Shown: positions 17,625 through 26,828 of the stretch, one piece after another
How the letters are laid out: each line of letters starts with the position of its first letter
Numbering within the stretch: the first letter of the stretch is position 1
Assembly: GCA_900696645.1 (NCBI GenBank)
Contig: CAADGV010000042.1
Coordinates: 1 to 64,000, forward strand
Reading direction: 5' to 3'
DNA: 64,000 nucleotides
Origin: an uncultured Chlorobiota bacterium
Lineage (GTDB): Bacteria > Bacteroidota > Ignavibacteria > UBA10030 > UBA6906
Program-made: the position numbers and the translations under genes
The notes under the pieces: model-generated
Databases searched by the model: none
Told to the model about the DNA's origin: nothing
The model's input: only the letters and a program-made list of their open reading frames with translations

Positions 17625-19376
17625 TCACTTCATCCCCATCAATTCCCGCGCACTTTTCAATCCCGCGTCGGTTATTTCCTCGCCACTCATCAGCTTTGCC
17701 ACTTCTTTCACACGTTCGTCTGTTGTCAGCATGCGCATCGAGGTCTTTGCCCGCTTGGCATCTTCGGACTTCTCAACAACAAAATGAATATCCGCCAGTC
17801 CGGCAATCTGCGGCAGATGTGTAATGGCGATGATCTGATGGAACTTCGATAAGTTCTTCAAACTGAGTCCGACCGCCTGCGCAATCCGTCCGCTGACGCC
17901 CGTGTCGATTTCATCAAAGATAAGAACGGGAAGCTTGTCCGATTTTGCAAGGATACTTTTGAGCGCAAGCATGATGCGCGATACTTCGCCACCGGATGCA
18001 ACTTTTGCAAGCGGCTTCGCTTCCTCGCCGAGATTTGTTGAGATGAGAAACTCAACTTCGTCGGCCCCATACGGAAACACGCGTACCAACTGTTTGCCCG
18101 CTTGCACAAACTCTCCGTCCAATTCGCTGTGACTCGGCAATACATGCTGGCGGATTTGCGTAACAAACTTCGCGTTTTGAATTCCCAGCTTTGCAAGTTC
18201 GGCAAGGATATCCTTGTCCAGCCGCTTTGCCGCTTCGCGTCGCTTGGCCGTAAGTTTCTCCGCCAGCTCGCCACAGACTCTCCGTTGGCCGTCAAGCTGG
18301 GCAGTAAGTTTGCGGATGTTGGTATCAAAATTCTCGCCGAGCTCGGCTTCTTTGCCGATGCGTTCGCGGTGTGCAAGCGTTGCTTCAAGCGTGCCGCCGT
18401 ACTTCTTCTTGAGTGCTATGAGGCTTGCGATGCGTTGGCGCAATTCCTCAAGCCGTTCGGCATTGAATTCCACGTTGCCGCTGTACCGCTGCAGGAATTT
18501 CGCCAGCTCGTTGACGATCGCTTCCGCAGATGAACATTCGCTTGATGCCTCGGCGAACTGCTTGTCGATGAGGGCGAGTTCGTTCAGTTGTTTGCCGGCC
18601 TTGCTGAGCAGGTCGTGAACGGAATTCTCTCCTTCATACAGTAACTCGTACAATCCCGCCGTTGAGGTCGCGAGTCTCTCGGCATTTTCCAGAATCTTCA
18701 ATTCTTCTTCGATCTTCTCTTCTTCACCAATGTGCGGCGCAACGGCATCAATCTCTTTGATTTGAAAATTGTAAAGTTCGAGTTTCTCCTTCAACTGCGC
18801 TTCACGCTCTTTCAGCTCGCGGAGTTGTGCAGCCGTGTCGCGCATCCGTTTGAACACAGCACGAAACTCGTCAACCTGCTTGTCCAGTCCACCGAACTCA
18901 TCAAGCATGTCGATATGCGTGCCGGTACGCAGCAGCGATTGATGCTCGTGCTGGCCGTGCAGATCAACGAGCAATTCGCCGATCTTCTTCATCATTCCCA
19001 GCGTGATAGCGGAGTCGTTGGCGAGGCAGCGGGTTGTTCCCTTGATGGAAACCTCCCGTCGAACGAGGAATTCGTCGGTGAACTCAATATCGTTCTCCTT
19101 AAGAAAAGCGTGCAACTTCTTGTTGCCGGAAATTTCAAATACCCCTTCAACGACGGCCTTTTCCGCGCCTGTTCGCACCACTTCCGTGCTTGCGCGCTCG
19201 CCGATAATGAGCCCGAGCGCATCGATAATGATCGACTTGCCGGCTCCGGTTTCGCCGGTGATGATCACAAGCCCCTGACCATCGGGCGTATTCGCGTGAT
19301 CGCGCGGAAAAGCCGAGAACCGGACCGTCAGTTCGTCAATCAGTGCGTAATTCTTGATGAAGAGGGTTTTCAGCAT
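17625..19376 (-). CDS. recN: DNA repair protein RecN
   Basis: SMC-like ATPase that acts at DNA double-strand breaks. Visible: start MLKTLFIKNYALIDELTVRF, Walker A in ITGETGAGKSIIIDALGLI, two coiled-coil arms (FRAVFKRMRDTAAQLRELKE and around ERLEELRQRIASLIALKKKY), an ABC signature-like VASGGEVSRIMLALKSIL, and Walker B in PVLIFDEIDTGVSG. 583 aa, slightly longer than typical. It is the first gene of a unit with the zeta-like kinase, cysS and the amidohydrolase. Confidence 0.96.
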   Translation of the reverse strand: MLKTLFIKNYALIDELTVRFSAFPRDHANTPDGQGLVIITGETGAGKSIIIDALGLIIGERASTEVVRTGAEKAVVEGVFEISGNKKLHAFLKENDIEFTDEFLVRREVSIKGTTRCLANDSAITLGMMKKIGELLVDLHGQHEHQSLLRTGTHIDMLDEFGGLDKQVDEFRAVFKRMRDTAAQLRELKEREAQLKEKLELYNFQIKEIDAVAPHIGEEEKIEEELKILENAERLATSTAGLYELLYEGENSVHDLLSKAGKQLNELALIDKQFAEASSECSSAEAIVNELAKFLQRYSGNVEFNAERLEELRQRIASLIALKKKYGGTLEATLAHRERIGKEAELGENFDTNIRKLTAQLDGQRRVCGELAEKLTAKRREAAKRLDKDILAELAKLGIQNAKFVTQIRQHVLPSHSELDGEFVQAGKQLVRVFPYGADEVEFLISTNLGEEAKPLAKVASGGEVSRIMLALKSILAKSDKLPVLIFDEIDTGVSGRIAQAVGLSLKNLSKFHQIIAITHLPQIAGLADIHFVVEKSEDAKRAKTSMRMLTTDERVKEVAKLMSGEEITDAGLKSARELMGMK

Positions 19377-19476
19377 GGCCGAATGTGGATTGACACCGTG
19401 GTCAATCTACGGAAGCAGGGAGTAACATTCAATTTGTGGAAGATGGAGTGATGCGATGATACTTTGCGGGAGACTT

Positions 19477-20307
19477 CTAATTAGGGGAAATGTTCTGAAG
19501 CGGATCGTCGTCCTTCTTTTCGTCTCTCGTTTTCAGGAAATTCAGCTCGGCAACATCAGGCTGAATGCCGTGATAGTAGAGGTATTTCATGAACTCACCC
19601 AGCCCCTCCCGCGCCGTGCCGTCGAAATCGTACGAGAATGATTCCAGATAACTCTTTGCCGTTTCCCGTTCCTCCTTCTGAATGTGAAGAACAATATCGT
19701 CGATGCCGGCAACTCCTTTCACCGCTGCCTGTTGAACGAAATCCACCTCGTCGTCCGTCAGCGATTGATCCCGAGTACACCAGATTGCATGAACGAATGG
19801 GAGACCGGTCATTTCGTTCCATTCCTCAACAAGATCAATGGCATTGGAAGAGGCCCTCCCGTAACGCAACGCCTGATCGCCTGCAAGAAGAACGGCATCG
19901 GCACCCTGCAGCATCGTATCAACCGAACCCATCACAGGGCGGATTGCCGGCTCGATATCAAACGACTCGGCAAGGATAATCTTTGCCAGAACAATCTCCG
20001 ACGCAAAACTGGGATCCACTGCAAGCGTCTTGATCTGTTGCACGCCCTCATGGAAGCGTATCACAAGCGATGTCATCTCTCCGTAAGACGCGACAGCCGC
20101 GCCGGGGATGAGACAATAGTCGGAACTCTCCTTTGCATAATCGAGAGGGGAAAGAAGGGCGGCTGCAAGATCATGGTCAAGCAGTTGTCGTGCGAGATTC
20201 GGACGCGCATCCTCCTTGAGTTGAAGTGATGCATGCGTGCGAAGGGCCTCTGTAAGAGGCCGCGTATAGAACTGATTCGGAATACCGAGAAGTTTCGGAT
20301 GAGGCAT
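19477..20307 (-). CDS. mqnA: Menaquinone biosynthesis protein MqnA (chorismate dehydratase family)
   Basis: 276 aa of the periplasmic-binding-protein-like MqnA/MqnD fold. Typical features are LLSPLDYAKESSDYCLIPGA, the VLLAGDQALRY segment and DLVEEWNEMTGLPFVHAIW, which closely follows the MqnA pattern. MqnA dehydrates chorismate to 3-enolpyruvylbenzoate at the start of the futalosine route to menaquinone. MqnA and MqnD share this fold; length and the EEWNEMTGLPF motif favour MqnA. No other mqn genes are in the window. Divergent from the antiporter gene. Confidence 0.85.
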   Translation of the reverse strand: MPHPKLLGIPNQFYTRPLTEALRTHASLQLKEDARPNLARQLLDHDLAAALLSPLDYAKESSDYCLIPGAAVASYGEMTSLVIRFHEGVQQIKTLAVDPSFASEIVLAKIILAESFDIEPAIRPVMGSVDTMLQGADAVLLAGDQALRYGRASSNAIDLVEEWNEMTGLPFVHAIWCTRDQSLTDDEVDFVQQAAVKGVAGIDDIVLHIQKEERETAKSYLESFSYDFDGTAREGLGEFMKYLYYHGIQPDVAELNFLKTRDEKKDDDPLQNISPN

Positions 20308-20448
20308 GCCGTATTCTACTCAATTGCCCTGTGAGTATCAATTTCCCTCTTGTTTGTTTGTCGGAGTTCTGCGACATTTAGCTGTATTCGTTTCCCCAAT
20401 GAACGCCTTTCAACGTACAATCCTACACCACAACAGGAAACAAATGTC

Positions 20449-21720
20449 GTGAACATCGCCCTTGTGATTGCATTTGTCGGGATGGTTGTGTTCCTCGCGC
20501 ATCTTCTGGCTGAGATTTTCAGCCGGACGAAGGTGCCGGATGTACTCTCGTTGTTTCTTCTCGGCTTTCTTATCGGGCCTGTTTTCAAACTCGTCTCGCC
20601 TGAACATTTCGGGAATGTCGGTCCCGTCTTCACGACCATCACGCTTGTGATTATTCTGTTTGAAGGAGGAATGGGACTGCATCTCGACGAGTTGCGCAGT
20701 ACCATGCGCCCCGCTCTCACACTAACCGTTGCGAGTTTCTTCGCAACAATGCTGCTTGTCGGCGCCGCTACTTGGTCGTTTCTCGGACCTACGCGGGCAT
20801 TCATGCTCGGAGCAATTGTCGGCGGCACTTCGTCGGCGGTTGTTATCCCGCTCGTTGCTCAGTTGAAGATGGAGAAAGGAACGAAGGCGGTTCTGATTGT
20901 CGAATCCGCTGTGAGCGACGTGTTGTGTATCGTGTTTGCGATTGCATTTCTTGAAGCATACCGGTTGGGCGAAGTCCGTGTAGGCGCAATGGCGGGTCAC
21001 ATCGTGGCATCGTTCTTTATTGCCGCCATTATCGGCGTTGCGGCGGCATTTCTCTGGTCGGTGTTGCTGAGCCGGGTGCGAACGCTGCGTAACTCGCTTT
21101 TCACGACGCCGGCATTCGTGTTCGTGATTTTTGCCGTTGCCGAGATGTTCGAGTTCAGCGGCGCCATCACGTCGCTTGCGTTCGGCATCGCGCTGGGGAA
21201 TGTCGAGGCGTTCAAGGTGCCGCGTTTGAAACAGTACATGCCTCACGAACCTATCGCACCGAACGAAATCGAAAAGACATTCTTCTCGGAGATCGTCTTC
21301 CTTCTCAAAACATTCTTCTTCATTTATATCGGACTTTCCATCCAACTGAAAGATCCGCTCTGGCTGACGGCCGGGCTGGTGCTGACAGCGCTGATTTTTG
21401 TCGCGAGAATTCCGGTTGTCCGCTTTTCGATGTCGAAGCGCATTCCGCCGCAGGATGCATCCTTCATGGCGACTATTGTGCCGAAGGGATTGGCGGCAGC
21501 CGTGCTGGCGTCAATTCCGTTGCAGCAGGGAGTTGAAGATGGCGAGCTTATTCAAAACGTCACCTATTCGATTATCCTCTTCAGTATCATTGCAACGTCG
21601 ATTCTTATCTTCTTGCTTGAAAAGACGTCGTTTTCGAAGCTGTACGAACGGCTTCTCAAGACCGCGAAGCAGGAAGGACTAAAACCTGTTGAAGTAGTCT
21701 CCGAAGACACTTCCTCCTGA
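20449..21720 (+). CDS. Cation:proton antiporter (CPA family)
   Basis: GTG 20449 is preferred because AGGAAA lies 8 bases upstream and the frame begins directly with the first membrane helix (VVNIALVIAFVGMVVFLAH). An in-frame ATG at 20350 would add a polar leader. 423 aa with about 12 hydrophobic segments: VPDVLSLFLLGFLIGPVF, LVIILFEGGMGLHLDEL, AIVGGTSSAVVIPLVAQ and LIVESAVSDVLCIVFAI. The acidic residue in ESAVSD is at the position expected for ion binding in CPA1/CPA2 exchangers. Sodium or potassium exchange cannot be told apart here. Divergent from mqnA. Confidence 0.88.
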   Translation: MNIALVIAFVGMVVFLAHLLAEIFSRTKVPDVLSLFLLGFLIGPVFKLVSPEHFGNVGPVFTTITLVIILFEGGMGLHLDELRSTMRPALTLTVASFFATMLLVGAATWSFLGPTRAFMLGAIVGGTSSAVVIPLVAQLKMEKGTKAVLIVESAVSDVLCIVFAIAFLEAYRLGEVRVGAMAGHIVASFFIAAIIGVAAAFLWSVLLSRVRTLRNSLFTTPAFVFVIFAVAEMFEFSGAITSLAFGIALGNVEAFKVPRLKQYMPHEPIAPNEIEKTFFSEIVFLLKTFFFIYIGLSIQLKDPLWLTAGLVLTALIFVARIPVVRFSMSKRIPPQDASFMATIVPKGLAAAVLASIPLQQGVEDGELIQNVTYSIILFSIIATSILIFLLEKTSFSKLYERLLKTAKQEGLKPVEVVSEDTSS

Positions 21721-21872
21721 TCGGAGATGCCATGACGATATTCGCTCTCGACCGAATCAGAAGGAGTTCCGTTCCCAACTCCCCGACACTCCGAACCATC
21801 AATGTGACGCGCTACGTTACCCCGTTGTGCGAAGGTTGCTCGTTGCCCGCGATTGTTGAGGTGAATGTTTAA

Positions 21873-21899
21873 GCCACGGAGGCACAAAGACGCAGAGAT
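21873..21899 (+). repeat. Intergenic 8-base-periodic GA-rich repeat, copy 1
   Basis: Short degenerate tandem sequence (about three units of an 8-base pattern ending in GAG or AAG) in the gap before the DinB-like gene. About 20 of 25 bases match the copy at 26754. Weaker relatives occur near 23100 and 59175. Confidence 0.4.
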
Positions 21900-21926
21900 T
21901 CTTTCACAAACATGTTTAGGAAAATA

Positions 21927-22451
21927 ATGGCCGCAGATGCAACTCACTATCCCGAACCGACAGAATATGCCCCGTACTACCGGACGTACGTCTCCCTCGT
22001 TCCGAAGGAAGATATTCTCGCAACACTCAACCAACAGAAGGATGAAACACTCCGCTTGTTGCGCAGCATTCCGGAGTCGCGCGAGCAGTTTCGCTATGCG
22101 CCGGGCAAATGGAGTATAAGAGAACTCGTAGGTCATGTGATTGATGCCGAACGGGTGTTCTCATATAGGGCGTTGCGCATGTCACGCAACGACAAGACTC
22201 CGCTTCCCGGTTTTGAGCAAGAACCGTACATTCAGTTCGGCAACTATGATGCGCACCCGCTGGCCGGACTTGCTGAGGAGTTCTCTGTTGTTCGGCAAGC
22301 AACGATACTGCTGTTCACGCACCTTACCGAAGAGGCGTGGCTCAGGAGAGGCGTTGCAAGTAACGCGGAGGTTTCCGTCCGTGCACTTGCGTATATTATT
22401 GCGGGGCACGAGTTGCATCATATGAATGTCCTTCGAACAAAATACTTGTGA
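21927..22451 (+). CDS. DinB-like metal-binding four-helix protein
   Basis: ATG 21927 has AGGAAA just upstream (an ATG at 21912 is also in frame), giving 174 aa. The DinB superfamily signature is clear: FRYAPGKWSIRELVGHVIDA, where the His after G is a metal ligand, then ERVFSYRALRMSRND, and at the end YIIAGHELHHMNVLRTKYL with the remaining histidines. Relatives include thiol (bacillithiol-like) transferases and uncharacterised stress proteins. The exact reaction is not readable. 42 bases upstream of the thioredoxin-like gene, probably co-transcribed. Confidence 0.85.
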   Translation: MAADATHYPEPTEYAPYYRTYVSLVPKEDILATLNQQKDETLRLLRSIPESREQFRYAPGKWSIRELVGHVIDAERVFSYRALRMSRNDKTPLPGFEQEPYIQFGNYDAHPLAGLAEEFSVVRQATILLFTHLTEEAWLRRGVASNAEVSVRALAYIIAGHELHHMNVLRTKYL

Positions 22452-22493
22452 AATGGTCCAATCGGATTTGCCGATCGAATAGGAGATAATCGG

Positions 22494-23075
22494 ATGTCCC
22501 GCACACTTTCCACAATGCTTCCGCTCGGCACACAAGCGCCGGCGTTCAGTCTGCCCGATGTCGTGAGCGGAAAGAGAATCTCTCTCGACACATTCAAGGG
22601 CAAGAAAGCCCTGCTTGTCATGTTCATCTGCAGACATTGTCCGTATGTGAAACACGTCCAGAACGAGATCGCCCGCATCGGAAGAGACTACGCAAAGAAT
22701 GTCGGCATTGTGGCAATCACATCGAATGATGCGGAGAATTATCCTGAAGACTCTCCCGAAAGTTCCGCCGAGATGGCGAAAGAGTTAGGATTCACGTTTC
22801 CTTTCTGTTACGACGAAAATCAGGAAGTCGCCAAAGCGTACAACGCCGCGTGCACGCCGGAATTCTATGTTTTTGATTCAGCGCGCAAACTCGTGTACCG
22901 CGGACAATTGGATGACAGCCGTCGGAGCAACGAAATTCCCGTTACAGGAAAGGATGTCCGTGCAGCTCTTGATGCCGTTCTGGCCGGCAAGCCGGTGAAT
23001 CCCGATCAAATACCGAGCATCGGGTGCAACATTAAATGGAAGCCGGGGAATGAACCGGCGTATGTCGGCGTTTAG
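22494..23075 (+). CDS. Thioredoxin-family (AhpC/TSA-type) protein
   Basis: 193 aa with the peroxiredoxin-like thioredoxin fold: LGTQAPAFSLPDVVSGKRIS, then the active region LVMFICRHCPYVKHVQNEI with a CxxC pair (CRHC), and VAKAYNAACTPEFYVFD with the cis-Pro segment TPEF. This CRHCPYVK variant is widespread among cytoplasmic thioredoxin-family proteins annotated as redoxins. It lacks a signal peptide, so a cytoplasmic reductase or peroxidase role is likely. An AGGAG motif precedes the ATG. Confidence 0.88.
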   Translation: MSRTLSTMLPLGTQAPAFSLPDVVSGKRISLDTFKGKKALLVMFICRHCPYVKHVQNEIARIGRDYAKNVGIVAITSNDAENYPEDSPESSAEMAKELGFTFPFCYDENQEVAKAYNAACTPEFYVFDSARKLVYRGQLDDSRRSNEIPVTGKDVRAALDAVLAGKPVNPDQIPSIGCNIKWKPGNEPAYVGV

Positions 23076-23154
23076 GTCTTCGGAGCTTTAGCAGCTATTG
23101 AACGCGAAGAGACGCGAATTCTATCGAATACCTACTCAAGTCATTAGTAGTCCT

Positions 23155-25140
23155 ATGAAAAGCATTTACCGGATTTTTGTTGCGTCGCTGAGCATCGTCC
23201 TGTTATCGGGCTTATCCCATGCACAACAAGACACAGTTGCAATTGTCGAGCAGGTGCCGCAGCAGATCGTCGGCTCCCCTATAGTTCTCGATGGCGACAC
23301 CCTGTTGTTCATTTACGCCCACCTCGGCCCGTTCAGTCCGCAACAGCGGGCGGCAGCGACGAACGAGAAACTACGCGGAATAGTCAGGGCAAAAAGCGTC
23401 GAAACGTTCGATACGGCGCGCGTCGTGGAGACTCTCTCCTCGTCGAATATTGTCATCGACTCGGTTGTAGTCATGGCGTTAACACGAGACGATGCGTTGC
23501 TCGCGGGGAGAACCCGCCAGGAACTTGCCGCCGAGTATGCAACTCTTCTCACCCGACAACTGTACACCAGCCTCGAACGCTACAGCACCCGTTCTCTGAT
23601 TGTAAACGGGGGAATAGCCCTCGGCCTGTTGGTGTTGCTTGCGCTTGCCTTCTGGGCATTAACAATGATTTTCCCGCGTCTGTATGCCGTGCTGGAGAAG
23701 TGGGAAAAACGTATCATTCCCCCAATCCGTTTTCGCTCTATCGAACTGATCAGTGCGGACTCTATCACGAGCGCGGCCATTATTCTCGCAAAAGGAATCA
23801 GGCTTGCAATCAGTCTTGCGCTCATCTATGCATTCCTGACCTACGTGCTGGAACTGTTTCCATGGACACGAACATGGGACATTTCGCCCATACTCGGCGG
23901 CGTGCTCGTATGGGTACTCGTGACGGTGGCAGCCATCTCGCTGTTCAAAGGCATCAACGCCACGTTCCGCACGCTGCGGAACCGGATCCCGGCATGGAAA
24001 GGAACGCTGATCAAGCCAGTGAGATTGAAATCAGCTGAGATTGTCTCGGTGGATCGGATTGCAGAGATTACCAACGGCGTTTCACGCGGAGTACAGTTCG
24101 TCGCGCTGCTTGTGCTTGCCTATTTGTATGTCACCATTGCGTTCCGTTCGTTCGAGTTCACCCGCACGTGGTCTGCAACGCTTTTCGATTACGTGACAAC
24201 ACCGCTCTGGACGGCATTGATGGCATTTGTCGACTTTCTGCCGAACATCTTCACCATCGGCATCATTGCCTTTGTCACATTCAACCTGCTGAAACTCATC
24301 CGTTTGCTCTTCACGGAAATCGGCCGCGGCACCGTCTCCTTCCCGGGCTTCTATCCCGAGTGGGCCGGACCGACATACAAGATTGTCCGGTTCCTCGTGC
24401 TGATCTTTGCCACCATCGTGATTTTCCCCTATCTGCCGGGTTCCGACTCCCCGTTCTTTCAGGGAATCTCGATATTTGTTGGCGTATTATTTTCTCTCGG
24501 CTCATCATCGGCAATTGCGAATGTCGTTGCAGGGGTTGTCATCACGTACATGCGCCCGTTCAAAATCGGTGATCGGGTAAAGATTGCCGACACGATGGGA
24601 GATATTGTCGAGAAGACGTTGCTTGTGACGCGGATACGGACGACGAAGAACGTGGATATTACCATCCCCAATTCCATGGTACTGGGAAGTCACATCATCA
24701 ACTACAGTTCATCGGCGAGGGAGATGGGGTTGATTCTTCACACGACTGTTACGATTGGCTATGATGCACCGTGGAAGAAAGTGCATGAACTGTTGATCAG
24801 CGCCGCAAAGGACTCGGAATACATCCTGAAGGTGCCCAAACCGTTTGTGGTGCAGACGAGTCTCGGCGACTTCTACGTGAGCTACCAGCTAAACGTCTTT
24901 ACGAGCAGTCCCAATTTGATGGAACAGATTTATTCCGACTTGCATGCGCGTATTCAGGACAAGTTCAATGAGGCGGGAGTGGAAATCATGTCGCCGCATT
25001 ACGGAGCGATGCGCGACGGCAACCGGACGACGATACCGGAAGACCATTTGCCGAAAGGATATGAGCCGCAGGGATTCAGGATTGCGCCGTTGGGCAACTT
25101 GTTCGGAGAGAAAAAGAAGACGGGACCCGGCAAAAAGTGA
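23155..25140 (+). CDS. MscS-type mechanosensitive ion channel, large exported form
   Basis: ATG 23155 gives a signal peptide (MKSIYRIFVASLSIVLLSGLSHAQ) and 661 aa; a TTG at 23098 would only add a polar leader. Residues about 20-165 form a periplasmic domain. Six or seven membrane segments follow (for example GIALGLLVLLALAFWALTMIF), and two similar halves carry FRSIELISADSI and LKSAEIVSVDRI, so the membrane part holds an internal duplication. The MscS core is GSSSAIANVVAGVVITYMRP, then FKIGDRVKIADTMGDIVEKT and TIPNSMVLGSHIINYSS. The cytoplasmic cage domain follows. It releases solutes under osmotic downshock or acts as a small-conductance channel. Confidence 0.92.
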   Translation: MKSIYRIFVASLSIVLLSGLSHAQQDTVAIVEQVPQQIVGSPIVLDGDTLLFIYAHLGPFSPQQRAAATNEKLRGIVRAKSVETFDTARVVETLSSSNIVIDSVVVMALTRDDALLAGRTRQELAAEYATLLTRQLYTSLERYSTRSLIVNGGIALGLLVLLALAFWALTMIFPRLYAVLEKWEKRIIPPIRFRSIELISADSITSAAIILAKGIRLAISLALIYAFLTYVLELFPWTRTWDISPILGGVLVWVLVTVAAISLFKGINATFRTLRNRIPAWKGTLIKPVRLKSAEIVSVDRIAEITNGVSRGVQFVALLVLAYLYVTIAFRSFEFTRTWSATLFDYVTTPLWTALMAFVDFLPNIFTIGIIAFVTFNLLKLIRLLFTEIGRGTVSFPGFYPEWAGPTYKIVRFLVLIFATIVIFPYLPGSDSPFFQGISIFVGVLFSLGSSSAIANVVAGVVITYMRPFKIGDRVKIADTMGDIVEKTLLVTRIRTTKNVDITIPNSMVLGSHIINYSSSAREMGLILHTTVTIGYDAPWKKVHELLISAAKDSEYILKVPKPFVVQTSLGDFYVSYQLNVFTSSPNLMEQIYSDLHARIQDKFNEAGVEIMSPHYGAMRDGNRTTIPEDHLPKGYEPQGFRIAPLGNLFGEKKKTGPGKK

Positions 25141-25248
25141 GCAGGGGCGAGGGTCAACGCGGGGGTAGTGTATATTCCATCCGGCACAGGTACATGAAAG
25201 TCGCGGAGCGCAGAATAATTATATGTCAGGGCACAAGCGGGATGCATC

Positions 25249-25833
25249 ATGAAAACATGCCGGGCAGCATTATTTGTCACCATACTCTGTCAGCAATTGG
25301 CGTTCGCCCAAGAGGTGTTCATTGTTGGTAAAGGGGGAATCTCCTCCTACGGTGCCGTTCAGGGATTTGCAGTTGGTGGTGGAGGCGGAGACCAAAGCTG
25401 GAAATTGGGCCCGATCATCGGACTCGGTGCCCGAATTCGAACGAGTGATGCGTTTGCTATCGAAGGTTTATTTGAATACTCGACACATCGCTACGCGGTC
25501 AAGTATGAGTGGGAAATCCCCCCGATAAACGACCCGAGAAACCGCATCCTTGAATTCACCACAATGGGGCGTTTATCCTTCCGCCTTGTTGACATTGTAC
25601 ACTTTGTATTTCTCGGCGGCGTTTCAATTTCTTACCATCATAAGGATGACATCGTTCCCCCTAACTCACAATACATAACACCGGGCAGACGCGCTGTAGA
25701 TGTGGGGGGTATCTTGGGAATAGGTTCCGAGGTACGCATCTCAAAATCAATCGAGATTTCACTTGAAGGGAGTTGGCGGATGCGATTCTACGTCACCCCG
25801 GTTGTGCAATTGGGTATTGCGTATGGATTGTGA
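25249..25833 (+). CDS. Small outer-membrane beta-barrel protein
   Basis: 194 aa with a Sec signal (MKTCRAALFVTILCQQLAFAQ). The mature part alternates hydrophobic and polar residues in strands (GLGARIRTSDAFAIEGLFEY; SFRLVDIVHFVFLGGVSISY; GIGSEVRISKSIEISLEGSW), with a Gly-rich early turn. This fits an 8-stranded outer-membrane barrel of the porin-family/OmpW-like size class. No specific family recognised. About 100 bases after the MscS gene. Confidence 0.7.
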   Translation: MKTCRAALFVTILCQQLAFAQEVFIVGKGGISSYGAVQGFAVGGGGGDQSWKLGPIIGLGARIRTSDAFAIEGLFEYSTHRYAVKYEWEIPPINDPRNRILEFTTMGRLSFRLVDIVHFVFLGGVSISYHHKDDIVPPNSQYITPGRRAVDVGGILGIGSEVRISKSIEISLEGSWRMRFYVTPVVQLGIAYGL

Positions 25834-25878
25834 CTACAGTGATCTTTCACCCACAACATTCATCACCACGGATAGAAT

Positions 25879-26742
25879 ATGAACCACAACAACCTCATCA
25901 TCCCGCCGGGGAAGAAGATCGCCATCAAGGATTACGATCCCGGCTACACCGACGACTTCACTTCAAAAAGTGAAGCGAAAGACAAACACGAGAAAGATAT
26001 CGAACGACTTGCCGCACTGCAGGAAGTCCTTTACGCACACAACCGCTACTCGCTGCTCCTGATTTTCCAGGCGATGGATGCGGCAGGAAAGGATGGCGTG
26101 ATCAAGCACGTGATGAGCGGCGTGAATCCGCAGGGATGCCAGGTGTTCAGCTTCAAGGCGCCGTCGCAGGAGGAATTGGACCATGACTTTATGTGGCGGA
26201 CAACAAAGGCGCTGCCCGAGCGGGGGCGCATCGGCATCTTCAATCGATCATACTATGAAGAAGTGTTGATCGTGCGTGTGCACCCGGAGATTCTCAACGG
26301 ACAGAACATTCCCGACGAAGAACGCAACGAAATGCTCTGGCAGCATCGCTTCGAAGATATCAACAACTTCGAACGCTATCTCTCCCGCAACGGCACGGTG
26401 ATTCTGAAGTTCTTCTTGAATGTGTCGAAGAAGGAACAGAAAGAACGCTTCCTCGAGCGGATTGAGAGGCCTGAGAAGAACTGGAAGTTCTCGTTCGGAG
26501 ATGTGACGGAGCGTGCCCGCTGGGATGACTACATGCACGCCTACGAAGAGATGCTCAACAACACCAGCACGAAGTGGGCGCCCTGGCACATCATTCCCGC
26601 TGACAAGAAGTGGTTCACGCGAGCCGCCGTCGCCGATATCATCGTCTCAAAACTCGAGTCGCTTGACATGAAGTTTCCGGAAGTCAGCGAGGCGCACAAG
26701 GCGGAGTTGCTGAGGGCGAAGGAAATGTTGGAAAGCGAATAG
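25879..26742 (+). CDS. ppk2: Polyphosphate kinase 2 (PPK2) family protein
   Basis: 287 aa. Moves phosphate between polyphosphate and nucleotides. Walker A is [20 protein letters not shown], Walker B is [20 protein letters not shown], and the lid Arg are in [20 protein letters not shown]. The order ([21 protein letters not shown] after Walker A) is standard for one-domain PPK2. The class (AMP or ADP use) cannot be assigned by eye with certainty. It follows the small barrel gene on the same strand after 45 bases and probably uses that transcript. Confidence 0.95.
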   Translation: MNHNNLIIPPGKKIAIKDYDPGYTDDFTSKSEAKDKHEKDIERLAALQEVLYAHNRYSLLLIFQAMDAAGKDGVIKHVMSGVNPQGCQVFSFKAPSQEELDHDFMWRTTKALPERGRIGIFNRSYYEEVLIVRVHPEILNGQNIPDEERNEMLWQHRFEDINNFERYLSRNGTVILKFFLNVSKKEQKERFLERIERPEKNWKFSFGDVTERARWDDYMHAYEEMLNNTSTKWAPWHIIPADKKWFTRAAVADIIVSKLESLDMKFPEVSEAHKAELLRAKEMLESE

Positions 26743-26753
26743 CCATCCGAAAT

Positions 26754-26778
26754 GCCACGGAGACACCGAGACACGGAG
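26754..26778 (+). repeat. Intergenic 8-base-periodic GA-rich repeat, copy 2
   Basis: Three near-identical 8-base units in the 86-base gap between PPK2 and the convergent HerA-like gene. Related to the copy at 21873. Confidence 0.4.
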
Positions 26779-26828
26779 TCTCGTTTGAGTGTAGCGAATC
26801 CTCGGTTATTCTGCGGCGTTTCAAGACA

